From: Spizellomyces punctatus DAOM BR117
Taxonomy: Eukaryota > Chytridiomycota > Chytridiomycetes > Spizellomycetales > Spizellomycetaceae
Assembly (NCBI RefSeq): GCF_000182565.1
Contig: NW_015971537.1
Span: 2,143,299-2,207,298 of the forward strand
DNA: 64,000 nucleotides
Reading direction: 5' to 3'
The notes below the pieces were generated by a model. That model did not search any database and was not told the origin of the DNA. It worked only from the letters and a program-made list of their open reading frames with translations. Each line of letters opens with the position of its first letter. Position 1 is the first letter of the stretch. Below are positions 59,928-64,000 of this stretch, piece by piece. The translations under genes were made by a program, and so were the position numbers.

Positions 59928-60054
59928 TTGTCCAAAAGGTACCAAGCTCTTTTATTGAGTTTTGCAACCAACGTCCACTGGGATCAGTCGCAACGATCTC
60001 GTCCTTCGCTCGGCTCTGCGCGGCTCGTCCAAACTGGCTGTGCCACGTGTTGGT

Positions 60055-63000
60055 ATGGCAACAAGATCCTACAAGCAGCTGTTCAAGGCAAGCTTCACAA
60101 TGTCAAATCTCAAACGATCGACTGGAAAAAACGGCATGGCCGAAGAGGATATCCGAAAAGCACTTTTGGATGTGCTAGCGCAGGTGTCTGGGTTGGCGAA
60201 GGAAGATAAAACACGAGTGTTTCGCGAAGCAGTACGGGAGAAGCTCAGTGTGGAGCCTGCATATCATGGAATGCTTTCCACTGCCTTCAACTCCATAATG
60301 CTTGACATTGTGGTGCGTGTCTGAAGTGCAGAGCAAGCATGCTTCATATAGATTAAGCGACGTTATCTTGCAGGAAAGGTCTTCTCGTGAAGATGATGCC
60401 CTATTCGCCGCCCTTTATGATCTCTTGGACGCGGCGTTGCACTGTACCGAAGCTGGTAGGCAGACATCTTGTACGATAAACTGTTCGTTAGATTTAGTCT
60501 CACCCACCACCGGTGCGAAAATTGGATTTAGGCGTTCAAGACCAAACCGTTCCTTTTAATATAATCGAAGACTTGCTCGATGTGCTGACGATATCCGGTG
60601 CTGAGCGGGTTGTCGAGTATCTGGAGACCCGTGCGGATAGATTAACTGTGGTAAGTGCACTGACTCTCTCTGTCAAAGAGGTAACGCAATCTAATAACCA
60701 TGTTGTCTTGGTCTAGGGGATAAACCCAAGTAAAGGAAAAGGGTTGGTGCTTTTGCGACTCTGTAACGAGATCCTTCGACGATTGTCGAAAACAAAAAAT
60801 ACGGTAACTTCCGGGCGGATTTTGATGTTCATGGCGAATGTGTACCCTCTTAGCGAGAGATCTGGTAAGGCAAAAGCGGACCTTACTTCCGTCAGACCTG
60901 ATACGATTCTGAACAATGAATGCCAAAGGTGTCAATTTGCGTGGAGAATTCAATGTCAAGAATGAGACGCATTATGAAGGCGAAGACATACAGGATCCCA
61001 TGGACATTGACGAAGCAGACGCACTGAACAGTAAGGCAGGCCGCGAGATTGCTCGGCTGGACCCCGTGTTAATGTAGTTTGGTGTTACAGGCAGTCAGGA
61101 AAGCCTATACCGGATATTCTGGCATTTACAGCGATTTTTTGCGAATCCCTCCCTTCTATGGCAAACTGCCAACTTCAACAGATTTCAAAAGGTAGCATAC
61201 GATAGCTTTCTTTTGCGCTGTATGGATTCTCAGAGCTTGCTATAGGGGATAGACGCGACTCTAAAAAGATTTGACGACATCAACAAAGAGACCACCTCGC
61301 AGTCAGCAAAACATAAAGACGATAAACAAGGCTCCCATGATCGAAAAAGGAAGCATAGAGCCAGTGACTCGTCAGAGCAAATCGATGCCGCAAAACACCC
61401 ATCTGCAAATGGCAAGATTGAACTTTTTTTCCCCAAGTTTTTGACCAGTCCGAATCTGTTCGACTTAGAGGTATGTTATTTCCAGTCAATGATTCGGGTT
61501 CGCGTGGGCTTGTATAACCAAGACATTGGCTCGTCTCCATAATTGCAGTTGCGAGATCCCTACTTCCGTCGGCAAATTTTGGCGCAGTTTTCAATCATTT
61601 TGCAATACCTGTCGGTGTTGACACAAGATGAGAAAGATAAAGTTGCAAAGGAATTTGCTGAGAACAAGGACTCCATCTTGAACAAAGCCGTGCAGCAGGC
61701 ATACACCTTAACGTCCGAGCAGGTGATTGACGGCCTATAACGCAGAAGGAGAAAACAGCATATATAAATTTATTTATCGCAGGAAGCATGGGTGAAGGAT
61801 GCGCGGAATCGTGCATACAGCGTCTCTGAAGCTACATATCCTTACGGTAAACTGTTCGCGAGAAATCTGAGCACCGTTATTACGCATGAAAGGAATTGGG
61901 TGAGAATCGGTTAGCCATTTCCGTATGTTTTTTGGCGACTAATTTGGTTTTGGATTGATAGATTGAATGGAAAAACCGATCGTGCCAAACTTTCGAAACA
62001 CCCCGTATCAAGGTAGAGGAAGGGGCAGCAAAACCTAAATTGCAGGTAGATTATGGAATGGATGCTTGAATGAAGTAGAGTATTTTTCAGTGACCGATTC
62101 CACACCAGGGTTCAGATGCGGTGAGGAGAAGTAATTGGCTCGGCAGTGACCATATGACTTCGCTGTGGGCGCAAGGAGACAAGGCAGAGGAAGTCATGCG
62201 GGATGCAAAAAGAAGGTGTGAGCGCGACCTTTCAGATATTGGCAAATTTGATGCGCTGAAAGTACTTTACCCTATTAGAAGAATGATGCCGGCATTGGAC
62301 ACACTACTTGAGCAGCTGGATGAGCAGCTAGACGATAGTGGTAACCTAACTGGAGGTATCGAAGAAGAGTATGCATTACATAAGGATATGGTGCGCCCGA
62401 ATCTTGCTGCCCACCTGCAAATCCTTTGCGATTACTTACATGTCTGCTATATAGCGATTTAGCTGGCGTTCGTATCGCGTGGCAATGCGTCACCATATGT
62501 ACCTTTTTCATGGATCTAGACAAGTGGAAATACAAATCGACAATCAAGCACCGGGGAAAACCCTGCTGATGGAATGGCGGAAAGAAAGGAAACGGGCGGA
62601 AACAAGCACCACAGAGCAGAATGGTGCGCGGCTGCAGGCACTTTTGTTGGCGAGCACATTACTGATCCCTAATTATCTCAACAGAGACTATCGCAGATGC
62701 TACCCAGGCAAATCAACAAGATACGGACATGGCGGATATGGAAGGATCTACCGGCGAGGTTGAGGAGAAACCGCAGTCAAGCACAACCTTATCCACTCCC
62801 GATCACAGCCAGCAACGCCTTGTTAGCGAGCTGGAAGTCGGAGAGGTAACACCGCCTCTGGTGAGTCATTCATGGGTAGATCGCTACATGTATCATACAA
62901 TAGTCTATTCTAACTGGACATTTCAGAAGGGAATATCAAAGGATCCAGCGGATCAACCTGAACCAGGATTAGTGGATCCAGTAAATCAACCTGAAGCAGA

Positions 63001-63100
63001 AGTTTCTGCTAACGAAGAAACGACAGTTACGGACGAGGCAACACCCACGGCAGCATTGCCCATCACGGCAACGATAATAGCGGGAGATGCCGCGTCGTGA
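60055..63100 (+). CDS. THOC1: THO complex subunit 1 (Hpr1/THOC1), 726 aa
   Basis: Fourteen exons: 60055-60312, 60374-60455, 60532-60650, 60717-60864, 60929-61030, 61091-61191, 61246-61470, 61549-61722, 61783-61899, 61962-62045, 62109-62368, 62463-62623, 62685-62860 and 62927-63100 (2181 nt, in frame). Helical THOC1 core: [63 protein letters not shown], then the WRSYRVAMR segment near residue 555 corresponding to the family's WRALRLL. The acidic and Gln/Pro-rich C-terminal tail (about 600-726) shows no death domain. THOC1 scaffolds THO/TREX, linking transcription elongation to mRNA export, and so works with the ALYREF protein encoded at 6.9 kb. The ATG at 60055 was taken because the coding-like sequence begins there. 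It is head to head with SRP68 (127 bp). Confidence 0.92.
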
Positions 63101-63317
63101 TGAATGAGCCCGTCAGCTCGCATTGTAGATAGAAAAAATGGAATGTATATATATGCAAATATACAAAGAGATCTTTATTTGACTGATAATGCCACAAGGT
63201 GGACTGTTTGGTGACCGAATTTTGCTCAACCGGGCATACGTTTGCGCGAGCCAGGGCGACCTGCATGCTCCTGTGACCCGGTCGTTTCCAGTTGAGATCT
63301 GTGATGATGTACCCTCT
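63101..63317. other. Convergent 3' region of THOC1 and PARG-like gene
   Basis: A 217-bp, AT-rich gap between two converging stop codons; it contains an ATATATATG run at about 63146-63154 that may help 3' end formation. No gene was seen. Confidence 0.4.
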
Positions 63318-64000
63318 TTATGCTCCGAAGCTTGCCGTGACGTATTCATAGAAGTGTTCCCTTTTCCCATTGTAACCAGAAATTACAGCGTACACCTGTC
63401 CAGCGGTTATCTCTTTACGCTTAATCACTGCCAGTAATGCTTTGAACCGCTCCTGCACTTCTGCATTGCCAAACGTTGAATAGTCCAATCCCACATTGGC
63501 GCTCGATGCCGCGAGAACTTGTTGAAGGAACTTCAAATGGATCTCTCCGCCAAATATGCCACAACCCCAGTGCGAAGTGGTGATTTTTCGCGCACCGTCC
63601 GTTTCAGTAGAGGCCACATACGAGAAGGCCATATAGGCTTTGCGAAGATCCCTATCAACCATGGCTTTATCAAAATGACGGAATGTACACGCATCCAGGG
63701 CCAAGAGAGTATGGGATCGTGGGCTGCCGTTGTAAAAGCCAGCAAACTGGAATGTATCTCCGTAGCCCGTATATTCGGAGAATCTCTTTACATTGCTAAT
63801 GATGATTACCTCGTCGTCACTTATGGTTTCACAGAAGAGCAATCCCACAAATGCTTCTGGACAGCAGCTAAATAATATCTCCTCCTGCGTGGCGGAAGGG
63901 ATAATAGAATGAACGTGCAGGCGCCTATTGGCGAAGTCGACAATTGCGGAAGCATCCGACGACTCCATGCGTCCGGTATGAACGTTAATGCGGGTGACAT
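63318..64000 (-). CDS. PARG: Poly(ADP-ribose) glycohydrolase family protein, 3' part (5' end outside window)
   Basis: The frame is open from the right window edge to the stop at 63318 with no intron in 227 codons. Family features in order are INVHTGRMES, IVDFAN, QEEILFSCCPEAFVGLLFCE (containing the catalytic-type QEE), FSEYTGYGDTFQFAG, ALDA and SHWGCGIFGGEIHLKFLQQVLAAS, followed by a normal-length C-terminus. PARG removes poly(ADP-ribose) chains laid down by PARPs in DNA repair. The usual Gly-Gly-Gly ahead of QEE is replaced: with 13 residues between VDFAN and QEE, as in canonical enzymes, the three glycine positions read His-Val-His. Activity is therefore uncertain. The ATG encoding MESSD (63968) is probably internal, since homology runs upstream of it. 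Confidence 0.88.
   Translation of the reverse strand, partial: VTRINVHTGRMESSDASAIVDFANRRLHVHSIIPSATQEEILFSCCPEAFVGLLFCETISDDEVIIISNVKRFSEYTGYGDTFQFAGFYNGSPRSHTLLALDACTFRHFDKAMVDRDLRKAYMAFSYVASTETDGARKITTSHWGCGIFGGEIHLKFLQQVLAASSANVGLDYSTFGNAEVQERFKALLAVIKRKEITAGQVYAVISGYNGKREHFYEYVTASFGA

Noticed and set aside
1-64000. Transposons, CRISPR arrays, rRNA genes or prophage-like islands
   Set aside because: No transposase, reverse transcriptase, integrase, terminal repeats or spaced direct repeats were seen on either strand.

Overview
This window is nuclear DNA from a flagellated, intron-rich eukaryote, most probably a zoosporic (chytrid-type) fungus. Spliceosomal introns are short (mostly 54-100 nt) with GTATGT/GTAAGT-type donors. 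Genes are 0.1-0.7 kb apart on alternating strands. The gene content combines fungal-type housekeeping proteins (SRP68, THOC1, IML1, TRAPPC13, JJJ1) with axonemal or ciliary proteins (DNAH1-type dynein, SPAG6, BROMI/TBC1D32) that non-flagellated fungi lack. All exon joins were worked out by eye from splice sites, phase and protein family conservation; no RNA or database evidence was available. Coordinates of exon ends may be off by a base or two.

Layout. 1-9 kb: carnitine acetyltransferase (runs off the left edge), a C2H2 zinc-finger protein, the dynein adaptor Spindly, a GET5/UBL4 protein, an ALYREF/Yra1 mRNA-export protein, and a small unrecognised gene beside an RFX X-box-like site. 9-18 kb: JJJ1/DNAJC21, a WD40 protein, EB1 and DNAJC11. 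18-25 kb: an accessory-looking stretch with an intronless 410-aa orphan gene, a divergent promoter holding tandem ACGCGT boxes, and a 16-exon FtsX/MacB-type permease gene. 25-47 kb: a flagellar block of BROMI, a 14-kb DNAH1 gene and SPAG6, the last two head to head across 225 bp. 47-64 kb: TRAPPC13, IML1/DEPDC5, UBAP1, SRP68, THOC1 and a PARG-family gene that runs off the right edge.

Functional threads. Flagellum and microtubules: DNAH1 (inner dynein arm), SPAG6 (central apparatus), BROMI (cilium assembly), EB1 (plus ends), Spindly (dynein-dynactin adaptor with an apparent C-terminal CAAX box). Protein targeting and folding: SRP68, GET5, JJJ1, DNAJC11. Membrane traffic and TORC1 control: TRAPPC13, UBAP1 (ESCRT-I), IML1 (GATOR1/SEACIT). 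mRNA export: ALYREF and THOC1. The most promising second-look items are the orphan gene and its promoter, the PARG domain whose GGG signature is replaced, Spindly with its prenylation motif, and metazoan-like UBAP1 and BROMI in a fungus-like genome. No tRNA, rRNA, CRISPR or transposable element was recognised.
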